Positions 18,279 to 28,261 of a stretch of DNA of 54,630 nucleotides are shown here, one piece after another. The stretch's first letter is position 1, and each line of letters opens with the position of its first letter. Source of the DNA: Methanomicrobiales archaeon (lineage in GTDB: Archaea > Halobacteriota > Methanomicrobia > Methanomicrobiales > Methanospirillaceae); contig JAPKXQ010000056.1 in NCBI GenBank assembly GCA_026394765.1, positions 1-54,630 of the forward strand, written 5' to 3'. The position numbers and the translations under genes were made by a program. The notes under the pieces were generated by a model. That model was not told the DNA's origin, made no database searches, and was given only the letters and a program-made list of their open reading frames with translations.

Positions 18279-20108
18279 GTGAGTGAGAAGAAGCAGATAG
18301 CGACCCTTCTTTGTATCAGTGTCATAGTAGTCGCCCTCCTTCTCCTCCTTATCAGTGTCCTCCCTGGATTTACGGCTGGGGATCTCTCGGTAGCGCGGTA
18401 TGAGGCGACGTTTCAAGAGGACGGGGCTCTCGAAGAGCGCTATAGTTATGATGTCCGTGTTGGTGATACTTACCGGATGCTATACCGGTACTGGGACGCC
18501 CCCCTCAATTCCGAATCCCTCTCGTATCCTTCGGTCCAGTTCAAAGCGATGGAGGTCCCGCCCGGCACTACTGGGTATATGAAGGACTCCGAAGGGAAGG
18601 TGACGTTCCCGGGGGGTACGGCGGGAGACTCTTATGCAGGGGTTATCCGATCCCTCGCAGAGCAAAACGAAGTGGGGATGTATGACCCGGGCTACTTCTC
18701 ACCCGGCATATACACCGCGGTATACACCTTCCGACTTGCACCCCCTATAGAGTCCGATCTCATAAACCGCCATGTCAATATCAAGCTCGCCACCCGCCAT
18801 GTCCCCTTCAGAGAGGTCGCGATCACAGTCCCTGGAAGGGATGTCATCGCTGTGTACCCCCATCCTCCCACGCTCTCGGTCCATGAGGGAGAGGGGACCT
18901 ACCTGATCACAGGACCAGTCGCAGCTGACGAGACACTGGGTATCGAGGTCCTCCTCAGTGCGGATGGCTGGCAGGAGCTGAAGGGATTCCCGGTATTTGA
19001 GGCGAATGTCAAGGAACAGACTGAGAAGTCCAACCCCTGGACTGCGATCCTCCCATCCCTCTTTGCCATGCTCATCAGTGGGCTCTCACTCCTCCTCCTC
19101 TTCTTCATCCCGGTTATCTTCCTCTGGATGTATACAAAATATGGAAGGGAGCGAGAGTTCACTGTCCCTGAGTATTTGAGTGATGTACCAAACCGGAAGA
19201 TGCGTCCATGGCAGGTGAACCTTCTCTTCAAGGGCGACGCCACTACCTTTGATGCCGACGGGCTCTACGCCACTCTGTTAGACCTCCATCGCCGTGGAAT
19301 CATCAGTATCACACCCAACCCGGGTAGAAAGGGGGCGAGGATCACGGTTTTAGAGAATGCAGCCGTGGAAGACCCCTATGAGCGGCGTGTTCTAATGGCA
19401 CTCCGTGCTAATGGGCAGGACGGGGTGCTTGACACGGCCTTACTAGAAGACCTCGCAGGGCGGGCAGCCAGAGACACAGGTGCAAGGAGCGAGATCTTGA
19501 AATTCCAGCGTGACCTCTCGGGCCTGACCGGGTATACCGACCCCTTCCTTATCACTGCGTACGTGGTGGACGGTCGGGAGCACCTGGTCCCGGTCCTCCT
19601 CATCGGAGCAGCCTTCTTTGCACTCTCAATCATGGGTATCCTCGTGGCCCCTGCTATTGCGGGGGTTTTTGTATCCTCTATTGTGGCGTCCTTTGGCATT
19701 ATCCTCCTGGGTGGAATTGCCCTTACCTTCCCCTCCACTCTTTTTGGTCACTGGCGTGAAGACCACTACCAGGAGAAGCTCCAGTGGGACGCATTCGCTC
19801 ACTTCCTATCAGACTTGGCCCTCATCCAGCAGTACTCTCCAGAGGACCTCTCGATGTGGGGGGAGTGGCTCGTATATGGCACCGCTCTAGGGGTGGGAGA
19901 GCGTGTGGAACGGGCGATGCAGGCCCTCGCGGTCAGAATACCCGAGACCGGGATGCCAATCGGATTGGTACCTGCCCTCTACGGGACATTCCTTCCAGTC
20001 ACCCATTTCACTCCTCCCTCATCGGGATCAGGTTCTGGGGGCTTTGGTGGTGGTGGGGGCTTTGGAGGCGGTGGAGGGTTTGGTGGCGGGGGTGTAGGGG
20101 GCCGTTGA
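18279..20108 (+). CDS. DUF2207 membrane protein with glycine-rich tail
   Basis: The protein has 609 residues: an N-terminal membrane helix or signal (8-32), an extracytoplasmic beta-rich domain to about 245, a helix around 255-285, a cytoplasmic domain, two helices around 435-490, and a final domain. The end is low-complexity glycine-rich (GSGSGGFGGGGG and repeats), a hallmark of DUF2207/YciQ-like proteins. GTG start, with GAAGGG upstream. It is the partner of the preceding lemA gene. Function is unknown; an envelope-stress or surface role is a guess only. Confidence 0.85.
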   Translation: MSEKKQIATLLCISVIVVALLLLLISVLPGFTAGDLSVARYEATFQEDGALEERYSYDVRVGDTYRMLYRYWDAPLNSESLSYPSVQFKAMEVPPGTTGYMKDSEGKVTFPGGTAGDSYAGVIRSLAEQNEVGMYDPGYFSPGIYTAVYTFRLAPPIESDLINRHVNIKLATRHVPFREVAITVPGRDVIAVYPHPPTLSVHEGEGTYLITGPVAADETLGIEVLLSADGWQELKGFPVFEANVKEQTEKSNPWTAILPSLFAMLISGLSLLLLFFIPVIFLWMYTKYGREREFTVPEYLSDVPNRKMRPWQVNLLFKGDATTFDADGLYATLLDLHRRGIISITPNPGRKGARITVLENAAVEDPYERRVLMALRANGQDGVLDTALLEDLAGRAARDTGARSEILKFQRDLSGLTGYTDPFLITAYVVDGREHLVPVLLIGAAFFALSIMGILVAPAIAGVFVSSIVASFGIILLGGIALTFPSTLFGHWREDHYQEKLQWDAFAHFLSDLALIQQYSPEDLSMWGEWLVYGTALGVGERVERAMQALAVRIPETGMPIGLVPALYGTFLPVTHFTPPSSGSGSGGFGGGGGFGGGGGFGGGGVGGR

Positions 20109-20235
20109 ACAAAAATTATTGTGTATATTATCAACTCTCCCTCATGTCCATCTTCTTATCACGAGATCTACTGCATAAGGGCAAAAAGGATCCTAAACAA
20201 AGTGGTGTGTCCAATTCTACCCCCGCAATGAGTGT

Positions 20236-20718
20236 GTGAATATGGTTCAGGTCACAGAGGGGAAGGTTGGGAGGGTCATCCTGGTGAGGATCGATCATGG
20301 AGAGGATCTGTTTCTCACCCTTACCCGGGTGGCTGAAGAGCGTGGCATCCGGCATGGTGCAGTTCAGATCTTCGGTGCGGTTGCCTCTGGGACGCTGGTA
20401 TCTGGCCCAGAAAAACCCGTCCTGCCCCCGGTAACTCATGAAGAAACATTTCATGGTGGCTGGGACCTCCTCGGTATTGGATCCATTTACCCCTGTGGTG
20501 CGGGGGTGAAGGTACACCTCCATGTGTCCGAGGGGAGGCACCGTACGGTCTTCACTGGATGTCTGCGTGCAGCTGAGGTCTACATCATCATCGAAGCGAT
20601 GATCATGGAACTCATCGGGATTTCAGGTGAGATCACCCATGATCCAAAGACCGGCATTGCCCTCCCTGATTTCAGGACCAGAGATGAGTTGCGGGATGGT
20701 CTCTCCCCTTCAGAGTAG
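20236..20718 (+). CDS. PPC/DUF296-domain DNA-binding protein
   Basis: The protein has 160 residues. ILVRIDHGEDLFLTLTRVAE at the start, GAVQIFGAVASG, HLHVS and CLRAAEVYIIIEAMI outline the PPC (plants and prokaryotes conserved) domain. In plants this domain is found in AT-hook proteins. Prokaryotic members are small trimers of uncertain role, sometimes metal-binding through the conserved histidines. GTG 20236 or ATG 20242 could be the start. Its stop is immediately followed by the ATG of the YgiQ gene, so the two are co-translated. Confidence 0.85.
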   Translation: MNMVQVTEGKVGRVILVRIDHGEDLFLTLTRVAEERGIRHGAVQIFGAVASGTLVSGPEKPVLPPVTHEETFHGGWDLLGIGSIYPCGAGVKVHLHVSEGRHRTVFTGCLRAAEVYIIIEAMIMELIGISGEITHDPKTGIALPDFRTRDELRDGLSPSE

Positions 20719-22527
20719 ATGAACTCAAAATTTTTTCCCCAGCCTGAGGTCCTCCCCGTGACGCGGGAGGAGGGAGATGCCCTAGGTATTGGGGAGTTTG
20801 ATATCGTCCTCGTGACCGGGGACGCCTATGTCGATCACCCCTCATTCGGCACCTCAGTCATTGGGAGAGTGCTCTGGGAGGCCGGCTTTTCAGTGGGCGT
20901 GATCGCCCAGCCCGACTGGCGCGCTAGAGAGGACTTCATGGTTCTGGGCAAGCCACGGCTCTTCTTTGGGGTATCGTCTGGTGCAGTCGATTCGATGGTC
21001 AACCACTACACCCCGGCAAAGAAGCCTCGCAGCCACGATTCCTACTCTGAGGGGGGTGTTAGGAAGCGACCCGACCGGGCGACAATAGTCTATGCAGACC
21101 TCATCCATGCATCGTATCCCAATACACCCATCGTGCTTGGGGGAGTCGAGGCGAGCCTCAGGCGGTTTGCTCACTATGACTACTGGGAGGATAGGGTCAG
21201 GCAGTCGGTCCTTGCCGATGCCCCTGCCGATCTCCTCGTCTATGGGATGGGTGAGACGCAGGTGGTGGAGGTGGCGCGGCGACTGGAGGCGGGAGCTGGG
21301 AGTCGGGGTCTTGAGGGGATCAGGGGGACCTGCCATACGGTCCCGGTACGGGAATGGAGGGCATCTCCCCTTCTGGGGGTCGTGGAGCTACCGACGTACT
21401 CAGAAGTTGCGACCAAGAAAGAGACGTATGCAAAGGCATTTGCACTCCATTCCCGTGAACAGAACCCTTTCCATGGAAAGACCGTGGTCCAGCCTCACCC
21501 CAAGACTGTGGTGGTTGGAAACCCACCTGCATTCCCCCTCACGCAGAGGGAGATGGACCGTGTCTATGCCCTCCCTTTCTCCCGTCGTTCCCACCCGTCG
21601 TACCTTAAGCCCATCCCCGCGCTTGACCCGGTGAGGTTCTCGATCACGAGTCACCGGGGGTGCTTTGGCGCGTGTGCGTTCTGTGCCATCACCCACCACC
21701 AGGGCAGGGTCATCCAGTCCAGGAGCGCGGTCTCAATCATGTCCGAAGTAGCACGCCTCACCAGGATGCCTGATTTTTTCGGGACCATCCAGGACATCGG
21801 AGGACCGACTGCAAACATGTTCGGTACAACCTGCTCCCAGTGGCAGAAGAAGACGACATGTCCGGACCGGGCCTGTTCTCCATCCTGTCCGGGCCTTGAT
21901 CTACATGCGGGTCATCATCGCCACCTTGCGATGGTCCGGGAGGCCAGTGCACTACCAGGAGTAAAGAAGGTCGTTATCTCATCAGGACTTCGTTATGACC
22001 TCATCCCTGTCGACGACAGCGGGTACCTCGAGGAGATCTGCACCCATCATATCTCTGGGCACCTCAAAGTGGCACCTGAGCATATCGCCGCACCTGTTCT
22101 CTCCCTCATGGGAAAGGCCGGTCCCCAGGCGTTTTTGGATCTTCTTGTGAGAGTCGAAGCGATTAAGAAGAAAAGAGGACTGCATCTCTACCCCCTCCCC
22201 TACTTCATGGCAGGTCATCCAGGATGTACTATCGCTGATATGGTCACTCTCGCGGAGTTTATCAGGGACCATCAGATATATACCGAACAAGTCCAGGACT
22301 TTACTCCCACCCCGATGTCATCGTCCACCTGCATGTATCACACAGGCCTAGACCCTGCCACCATGGCACCTGTCCATGTCCCGAAAGGGGACGAGAAACG
22401 ATTCCAGCGTGCCCTCCTTCACTACCGCGATCCCAAAAACTTCCCCCTTGTCAGGGAGGGGCTGCGCCGTGTTGGGAGGGAGGACCTTATTGGGACCTCC
22501 TGGAACTGCCTGGTCCCACCTCAATAA
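20719..22527 (+). CDS. YgiQ family radical SAM protein
   Basis: This 602-residue protein has the family N-terminus with VTGDAYVDHPSFG (32-44), GGVEASLRRFAHYDYW (141-156), and a radical SAM cluster motif CFGACAFC with cysteines at C315, C319 and C322. Further cysteines in CSQWQKKTTCPDRACSPSCP may bind a second metal site. The substrate is unknown for the whole YgiQ/UPF0313 family. Length and motifs are complete. It begins on the base after the stop of the PPC gene. Confidence 0.92.
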   Translation: MNSKFFPQPEVLPVTREEGDALGIGEFDIVLVTGDAYVDHPSFGTSVIGRVLWEAGFSVGVIAQPDWRAREDFMVLGKPRLFFGVSSGAVDSMVNHYTPAKKPRSHDSYSEGGVRKRPDRATIVYADLIHASYPNTPIVLGGVEASLRRFAHYDYWEDRVRQSVLADAPADLLVYGMGETQVVEVARRLEAGAGSRGLEGIRGTCHTVPVREWRASPLLGVVELPTYSEVATKKETYAKAFALHSREQNPFHGKTVVQPHPKTVVVGNPPAFPLTQREMDRVYALPFSRRSHPSYLKPIPALDPVRFSITSHRGCFGACAFCAITHHQGRVIQSRSAVSIMSEVARLTRMPDFFGTIQDIGGPTANMFGTTCSQWQKKTTCPDRACSPSCPGLDLHAGHHRHLAMVREASALPGVKKVVISSGLRYDLIPVDDSGYLEEICTHHISGHLKVAPEHIAAPVLSLMGKAGPQAFLDLLVRVEAIKKKRGLHLYPLPYFMAGHPGCTIADMVTLAEFIRDHQIYTEQVQDFTPTPMSSSTCMYHTGLDPATMAPVHVPKGDEKRFQRALLHYRDPKNFPLVREGLRRVGREDLIGTSWNCLVPPQ

Positions 22528-22587
22528 CAGACAGGCGGACTGATCGGTATGCCAGGGTGGCACCCCCATGAAGGACTGGCCCCTCTC

Positions 22588-23028
22588 TTACTCCACTCCC
22601 TCATTTGTGCAGGGGAGGCACTTGAGGAGTTTTTCGTCGATAATCCGGTAGGCGTTCGCAAGTACGGATGAGTTGGAGATGAGGCCTGATATCAGCACAA
22701 CCTCCAGGATCTCCTCCCGACTCGCCCCTTTCTTCAGTGCGGCCTGCATGTGGTATGCGGTACAGTGCTGGCATCGGAGAGCAGCCCCTACCGCCATGCT
22801 GATCAACTCCACGTACTTCGGGTCTAATGAGCTGGTGGTGGTGACCGCCCCCTTGTAGAGGAGGTGGGAGATGAGGACATCAGGCCGCTCGGCCATCCGC
22901 TTAAAAATGAGGGGAGTCTTTCCGTATTCCTCTTCAATGGCCGCCATCCATTTTTCAGCGGTTACATCAACACCCTTCTCCAATATCTGGTTGAGATTCT
23001 TCTCAAACTCTTCAAGTTCTTTGTGCAT
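22588..23028 (-). CDS. Carboxymuconolactone decarboxylase/AhpD-like protein
   Basis: The protein has 146 residues. It is an all-helical AhpD-like fold with the redox CxxC motif CQHC (C86, C89) followed by TAYHMQAALKKGASREEILE, the family signature. Such proteins act as disulfide reductases or peroxidase partners; true decarboxylase activity is unlikely in this organism. A second CxxC, CLPC (C137, C140), lies near the C-terminus and is not part of the usual motif. It is single-gene and convergent with YgiQ. Confidence 0.9.
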   Translation of the reverse strand: MHKELEEFEKNLNQILEKGVDVTAEKWMAAIEEEYGKTPLIFKRMAERPDVLISHLLYKGAVTTTSSLDPKYVELISMAVGAALRCQHCTAYHMQAALKKGASREEILEVVLISGLISNSSVLANAYRIIDEKLLKCLPCTNEGVE

Positions 23029-23215
23029 GGATCTATCAGATAGAATCGGTCTTCATCAGGGATGAGAGTAACACTTAGGTCAAAAATTGAACTCCCCGGT
23101 TCAAAACTCCAACAATTTTCGCAGTTTTCGAGAACTATTTATGAACTGCCCTGCATATGTTGGATTATACGTTCCCAACCCGGGAACCACAATGGACACA
23201 ACAGGAAGCTACAAT

Positions 23216-25276
23216 ATGGTCCGAAGATTTCTCATCCTGTTTGCCTTTGCCCTCGCTATTGTTGCAGGGTCAGTGGCAGGGGGATATGCCATTATCCCCC
23301 AGGGGGGCCCTGAATACGGTCCACCTCACACGAGCAGTACATCAGAGATACCTGGAGAGAGCTCATGCCTCCTGCTGGCGGATCCTGCGATCCTACCTGT
23401 ATCTGGATCCTTGGCATTTCCGCGCGCATATACACCTTTTGCATGGGTGGTGGATGAACTTCCCTCCCCCATCTCGGTCATTCGGGAGCCACAAGGCGTA
23501 TCCACCGTTAGTTCGGTGAATGCCCCTCCCTTCCCGGGTACATACCCTGGCATCATGCCATCAGGGTATGCCCCGGTGGCCCCCTCGGCCCAGGTGCTTA
23601 ACCCTGCGCACCCACTGGGGCCAGGCGGGTGGATGGGTACACAGCCTGTTCCTGGGCCCCTAGTTACCCCCGGGGTCATACGACCTGCCCTCACCCCCCA
23701 TATCACGACGAATGGGACTGTGGTCTTGGTGGACGGAGGGACCGTCTATGGCATCATTGCGGACGATAAGTCCCAGTACCTCCCTTCAAACCTCCCCACT
23801 GATATGAAGGTGGACGGCCTCAGGGTCAGGTTTACTGCCATTAAGCAGGTCCTCCCTGGGGTTACATGGGGAGTTCCGGTTATTATCACGGCGATCTCGG
23901 TTCTGAAAGACGAGGGGATCCCCCCTGGTCCCAAGGCATATGATGTCAATAGTACTGGAACCGTCCGCTACATCGACCTGGAAGGGGGGTTCTATGGCAT
24001 CATCGGCGATGATGGGGAGAGTTACCTCCCCGGGAACCTCGATGAGGCATACCAGAAGGACGGTCTGCGGGTCACTTTTACTGGGATGATGGATGAGAAT
24101 GCGTCAAACTTCTACATGTGGGGTGTCCCGATAACATTAAGTTCAGTGCGCGTACTCTCTCTGGAGCAGCTGGAACCATCCCCTGTCGTCTATCAGAGGA
24201 GTGGTGGGATTGCGGGAGTTGATGATGCCCTCACTCTCTCTGCCGATGGTCATGCGAGTGTGACTTGGAATGGTGGTTCAGCAGAGGAAGTGGTACCCGG
24301 CCACCTCCAGGTCGCCCTCCTCTCCTCCCTGGAAGCGGCAGATTTCATCTCGCTCAAAGCGAGATATCCTGCACCATCAGGGGGCGCTGACCTCTTCTCC
24401 TATATGATCACATACCGCAGCCATTCGGTCTGGACCCAAGATGGGGGAGTACCCGCTACCCTCTCTCCAGTCATCGATATCTTAAACGAGATCTTCGACC
24501 TGGTTAAGGGGAGCGGTCAGGTTCGGGTTGAGAGGGATCTCCTCACTGCCAGTGAGTGGAAACTCACTTCGTACAGGGGAGCGGAGAGATCCCTGGTCCA
24601 GATCCCATCAGGGATCTCGGTTACCGCACGCTTTGGCAGTGATGGGACACTTGGCGGTACCGCGGGGTGTAACCTATACTTTGGAGATTATCAAGCGTCA
24701 CAGGGAACAATTGCGGTTGGTGCCCTCGGAATGACCGAGATGTATTGCGAGAAACCAGACGGGGTCATGGACCTGGAACAGGATTTCCTCACGCTCCTCG
24801 GGACTGCGGAGCGCTATACCATCGAAGATGGGGTGCTCAGGATGACCGATGCGAATGGGAGAGCAGTCCTCGTCTTTGAGATTATCGTCCCTGATGAGGA
24901 TCTCCCTAATCTTATAGGCCCAGTATGGCTGCTCACCTCGATCGCACCAGATGGGGATCTGGTCAGTTCAGTACTTGCCGGCACGCAGATCACCGCAGAG
25001 TTCGGTAAGGACGGGACGGTATCAGGTGAAGCGGGGTGCAACCGCTTCTTCGGCCAGTACTCTGCTGATGAGGGGACAATAGAGATCGGCTCTCTTGGGT
25101 TGACAAAGATGTACTGCAGCACTCCTGATGGTGTCATGGATCAGGAGCAGGCGTTCATCGACCTCTTCAGTAAAGGAAAGGGATACATCCTCACCAACGA
25201 CTCTCTCATGATCAATGACAAAGATGGGCTGACGATCCTTACCTTTGCACTCCGACTCAGGAGGGATCCTGCGTGA
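23216..25276 (+). CDS. Secreted multidomain protein: OB-like repeats, emfourin-like domain, two META domains
   Basis: The protein has 686 residues from ATG 23216, chosen because AGGAAG lies upstream and a signal peptide begins there (MVRRFLILFAFALAIVAG); the open frame itself extends 43 codons further. A proline/glycine-rich stretch leads to two similar repeats of about 70 residues (near 165 and 245; both with YGII-DD, YLP-NL, DGLRV-FT). Next is a segment like protealysin inhibitor emfourin (YQRSGGIAGVDDALTLSADG ... DLFSYMITY, about 325-430). Then come two META/HslJ domains (about 444-558 and 568-685), each with AGCN and a CxxPDGVMD motif. Location is extracytoplasmic; function is unknown, possibly protease inhibition or envelope protection. 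Confidence 0.75.
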   Translation: MVRRFLILFAFALAIVAGSVAGGYAIIPQGGPEYGPPHTSSTSEIPGESSCLLLADPAILPVSGSLAFPRAYTPFAWVVDELPSPISVIREPQGVSTVSSVNAPPFPGTYPGIMPSGYAPVAPSAQVLNPAHPLGPGGWMGTQPVPGPLVTPGVIRPALTPHITTNGTVVLVDGGTVYGIIADDKSQYLPSNLPTDMKVDGLRVRFTAIKQVLPGVTWGVPVIITAISVLKDEGIPPGPKAYDVNSTGTVRYIDLEGGFYGIIGDDGESYLPGNLDEAYQKDGLRVTFTGMMDENASNFYMWGVPITLSSVRVLSLEQLEPSPVVYQRSGGIAGVDDALTLSADGHASVTWNGGSAEEVVPGHLQVALLSSLEAADFISLKARYPAPSGGADLFSYMITYRSHSVWTQDGGVPATLSPVIDILNEIFDLVKGSGQVRVERDLLTASEWKLTSYRGAERSLVQIPSGISVTARFGSDGTLGGTAGCNLYFGDYQASQGTIAVGALGMTEMYCEKPDGVMDLEQDFLTLLGTAERYTIEDGVLRMTDANGRAVLVFEIIVPDEDLPNLIGPVWLLTSIAPDGDLVSSVLAGTQITAEFGKDGTVSGEAGCNRFFGQYSADEGTIEIGSLGLTKMYCSTPDGVMDQEQAFIDLFSKGKGYILTNDSLMINDKDGLTILTFALRLRRDPA

Positions 25277-25504
25277 GGTGAGCCCTTATCCGGGCTTTCC
25301 TAATCCCTTTCTTTAAAACCTGTGCCGCGGAAATGCGATTCCTCAAAAAAACTTCTTCTCCACCTGTGATGGGGGCGAGACTCCACATTATTGCGCAGAA
25401 GTGAACCACCCCGATGCTTGGATTTGGCCCCTTCTGATCTGGGAGTTAAGACCTGACACACTGGGATCAGGCGCGGGATTGGGCCCGACCCCAGGAAAGG
25501 CAGC
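25277..25504. other. Intergenic region between convergent genes
   Basis: 228 bp between the META protein and mmp7, which converge. No gene or clear terminator was recognised; an A6 run lies near 25345. Confidence 0.4.
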
Positions 25505-26443
25505 TTATACCATTAGGGAGGTCTCTGAGAACGGCTTTACCCTGATGAGGATATAGTCGCGCATCCGTGAGGGAAGGACCTCGGCGACGTCACTGACCCG
25601 TACCCCCTCCTCTATCTCACACGCTTTCAGCTGACCTGCAAAGGTATCGTATGGGAGTTTGACCCTGAGTCCAGCGACCTGGACTGTGATGGGGGTCGGG
25701 GAGAGGACCTCATTGATGGCAGGGATCTGATCCCTCACCACCTCCATCAGTCGGGCGGGTGAGACCGAGAGGGGATCTTTCCCGATCTCCACCCGGCGGC
25801 GGTCAAGAACCCTGGTCACCTCGGCCACCACTCCTTCAAGGGTTGCTAACTCTTCAGACTCCTTGGTACGGTGCATGAACCTCCCGATCCCACCATAGTA
25901 CCCTTCAACCGGGGGGTCGATTATCTCACGAAGGGTCGCGGTGTCAGGTCCCCCACAGACTACGATGGGGACTGTGATCCCCCTCCGCAGCACCGGCATC
26001 TTCTTTTCGATGCAGTGCGCGAAGTTCCCGAAGAGGTAGATAGCAAGGTCATGCTCGTTAATCACGTCCCGCTCCTCATCATTCAGCTGAGCGATCCGCT
26101 TCCCAAAACCCCGCGCGAGTCCGATCACGTTGGACTTCGCGCCGTTCCTCCGGATGTACTCCGCGATATCGCAGGAAGGGTGGGGGAGGTGGTGGATCTC
26201 CAGACTCATACTCACCACCGCAATCTCTGTACCCACGAGGGGAGATGGGGTCACCTCGCCCATGAGGGGTCGTGCCACCTGCGCGAGGAGTTCGAGGTCC
26301 TCACGTGGGACGAGGGCCTGGAGGACCACCTCCTGGGCGATGACGTGCTTCTGGATGATCGAACCTCCGAGGTCCTCGATCAGGTCTACGACCTCATCGT
26401 GACGGTAGACACCCCCTTTGTAGGTGACTGGGACGAGGATCAC
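25505..26443 (-). CDS. mmp7: Methanogenesis marker protein 7
   Basis: The 312-residue protein matches Mmp7 by its start MILVPVTYKGGVYRHDEV, the core segments HHLPHPSCDIAEYIRRNGAK and VVCGGPDTATLREIIDPPVE, then GYYGGIGR, and the operon context. Mmp7 is found only in methanogens and related archaea. Biochemical work on methanogens has placed several Mmp proteins, including Mmp7, with component A2 in complexes that reductively activate methyl-coenzyme M reductase. It is the last gene of the operon and overlaps mmp17 by 4 bases. Conserved cysteines such as the one in HPSCD may bind metal (inference). Confidence 0.9.
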   Translation of the reverse strand: MILVPVTYKGGVYRHDEVVDLIEDLGGSIIQKHVIAQEVVLQALVPREDLELLAQVARPLMGEVTPSPLVGTEIAVVSMSLEIHHLPHPSCDIAEYIRRNGAKSNVIGLARGFGKRIAQLNDEERDVINEHDLAIYLFGNFAHCIEKKMPVLRRGITVPIVVCGGPDTATLREIIDPPVEGYYGGIGRFMHRTKESEELATLEGVVAEVTRVLDRRRVEIGKDPLSVSPARLMEVVRDQIPAINEVLSPTPITVQVAGLRVKLPYDTFAGQLKACEIEEGVRVSDVAEVLPSRMRDYILIRVKPFSETSLMV

Positions 26444-27021
26444 AGGGTCTCCCCCATACGTGCGAACTTCTCGCGGATGAGAGGCATGATATCCTCACAA
26501 ATGGTGTTCTCACTCGCAACGAACCAGAACTTCCCATCCCCGTAGAATTGCCGGCGGACCTTGAACCCCTCGGGCTGGATCACCTGGAGGGCATAGATCA
26601 GGTCCTTGTAGAGCGCCTCGCTCGGGTCGATGACTGGAAGTTCCATCAATGACCCAGCGTCCAGATCTACGCCGTGAAGGATGATAGTGAACCGGTCGGG
26701 TTGATCGACCCTCTCCTTTCCGAACTTGTCCCAGAGTAGGGTGAGGAGCGGAGCGAGGTGGGTCTCATGTGCGATGCTGATGGTGATGCGGCCTTCCTGT
26801 GCGTTCACATCCCCTACATCCCTTACCTGGACAGGTCCCGGTAGACGCTTGGTAATTCCCACTGCAACAAAGAGTGGGACGGTCGGGTCGATGAAGATGT
26901 GGAGTTTTGCGATGACCCTTATGAGGTCATGGTCAAGGAGGACGACCCCTGCAATCTTCTGGTAGAGCTCTCCACCCGTCGCTTCCTCGCATTCGACCTC
27001 GAAGTACTCAATGGGGAGCAT
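26440..27021 (-). CDS. mmp17: Methanogenesis marker protein 17
   Basis: The protein has 193 residues. The N-terminus LPIEYFEVECEEATGGELY, the GKERVDQPDRFTI segment and GFKVRRQFYGDGKFWFVASE match the Mmp17 family. It is specific to methanogens. It lies one base after mmp15 and overlaps mmp7 by 4 bases, so tight co-expression is expected. The family has been linked to the MCR activation machinery; no enzymatic motif is visible. Confidence 0.88.
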   Translation of the reverse strand: MLPIEYFEVECEEATGGELYQKIAGVVLLDHDLIRVIAKLHIFIDPTVPLFVAVGITKRLPGPVQVRDVGDVNAQEGRITISIAHETHLAPLLTLLWDKFGKERVDQPDRFTIILHGVDLDAGSLMELPVIDPSEALYKDLIYALQVIQPEGFKVRRQFYGDGKFWFVASENTICEDIMPLIREKFARMGETL

Positions 27022-27022
27022 C

Positions 27023-28261
27023 TCACCGCCCTTTGATGTACCCTGATGAGAGGAGTGCAGAGCCCACCGCCCCGATGAACTGTGAGTGGGGCGGGACGAC
27101 CATCTCGGTCTTTAGGAGCTGGCCCATCGCGTATACGAGGCCCTGTATCAAAGATGTCCCGCCCACCATGATGACGGGCTCCTTGATGTCCACCTCCTGA
27201 AGCTGCTGCTCAAAGACCTGCTCAGCGACAGAATGGCAGGCAGCTGCGGCCACGTCTTCACGACTGCTTCCCGTCGCGAGCGCGTTAACGAGGCTCTGGG
27301 TCCCAAATACGATACAGTAACTGTTCATCGGGACTTTTCTGGAAAGACCCGCCATAGCGAGGGGACCGAGCTCGGTGATATCGACCCCCAAACGTTTCGC
27401 CGTCATCTCAAGGAACCTTCCACTCGCCCCTGCACAGATACCCCCCATCGTAAAAGACCCTGGAATTCCGTTTGAAACACTGATCGCTTTGTTGTCCATC
27501 CCGCCGATATCTATCACTGTTGAAGGTCCGTGCTGAGCCCCTGCAAGGTATACTGCGCCCTTGGAGTTCACCGTCAACTCCTCCTGGATCAGGTCAGCTC
27601 CGATTCGCTTGCCGACGAGGTACCTCCCATAGCCAGTGGTCCCCACTGCATTGAGGTCTTCTCTCTGTATCCCTGCCTCACTGATGGCATGTTGGATCGC
27701 CTCATCAGCACTTGCGATCACTTCTGTTGTAGGGACCCAGCCAGTCCCGATGATCCGGTCATTCTGCATAACCACCGCCTTCGTGGTGCTTGAGCCTGAA
27801 TCGACCCCCATTGTGAGGCCCTCCTGGTGCTCTCGCGCAAGGAGGGTACGACGCCGCGCAATGGTGGTGAGGGCCTCCATCCGGGTGAGGAGTGTGCCTG
27901 AGGTGGTCCGCTCGGTGAATGAGTAGCTCACCACTGGGAGGTCGGAGTTCTCGTGGATATATCGCCGCAGTTCATTCCTGACTATTGCCGCCTCTGCGCA
28001 GCGAAAGCAGGTCGCGATGAAGACCGCATCAGCCTCTACAGTACCCTCCACGAGGGCTTTTGCACGGGCGATCGCCAGCTTAAGGTCCGAGCTCCTCACA
28101 TCGAGGCCAAATGCCTCAAATGATGACCTGATGTCAGAGAGCTTTAAGTCAGGGAAGAAGACCTCTGCATCCACAGCTCTGGCTGCCTCTTCGATCTCAG
28201 ATTGTACCCCGCTGTACTCCGGGCCGCAGGAGAGCTGTGCGATACGGACGGGACTGGTCAT
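27023..28261 (-). CDS. mmp15: Methanogenesis marker protein 15, BadF/BcrA-type ATPase
   Basis: The protein has 412 residues. The N-terminal about 140 residues have a small cysteine-bearing domain (CGPEYSG; CFRCAEA with C85 and C88). From 150 an ASKHA ATPase fold follows with [14 protein letters not shown] (phosphate 1), [11 protein letters not shown] and [13 protein letters not shown]. The last carries the cysteine that in 2-hydroxyacyl-CoA dehydratase activators (HgdC, BcrA/D) holds an interdimer 4Fe-4S cluster. Such ATPases drive electrons to very low potential, which fits a role in reducing the Ni centre of MCR. Overlaps mmp5 by 4 bases. Confidence 0.92.
   Translation of the reverse strand: MTSPVRIAQLSCGPEYSGVQSEIEEAARAVDAEVFFPDLKLSDIRSSFEAFGLDVRSSDLKLAIARAKALVEGTVEADAVFIATCFRCAEAAIVRNELRRYIHENSDLPVVSYSFTERTTSGTLLTRMEALTTIARRRTLLAREHQEGLTMGVDSGSSTTKAVVMQNDRIIGTGWVPTTEVIASADEAIQHAISEAGIQREDLNAVGTTGYGRYLVGKRIGADLIQEELTVNSKGAVYLAGAQHGPSTVIDIGGMDNKAISVSNGIPGSFTMGGICAGASGRFLEMTAKRLGVDITELGPLAMAGLSRKVPMNSYCIVFGTQSLVNALATGSSREDVAAAACHSVAEQVFEQQLQEVDIKEPVIMVGGTSLIQGLVYAMGQLLKTEMVVPPHSQFIGAVGSALLSSGYIKGR

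Noticed and set aside
19618-20239. Several open frames overlapping the glycine-rich end of the DUF2207 gene
   Set aside because: Repetitive GC-rich sequence keeps all frames open; only the DUF2207 frame has domain support.
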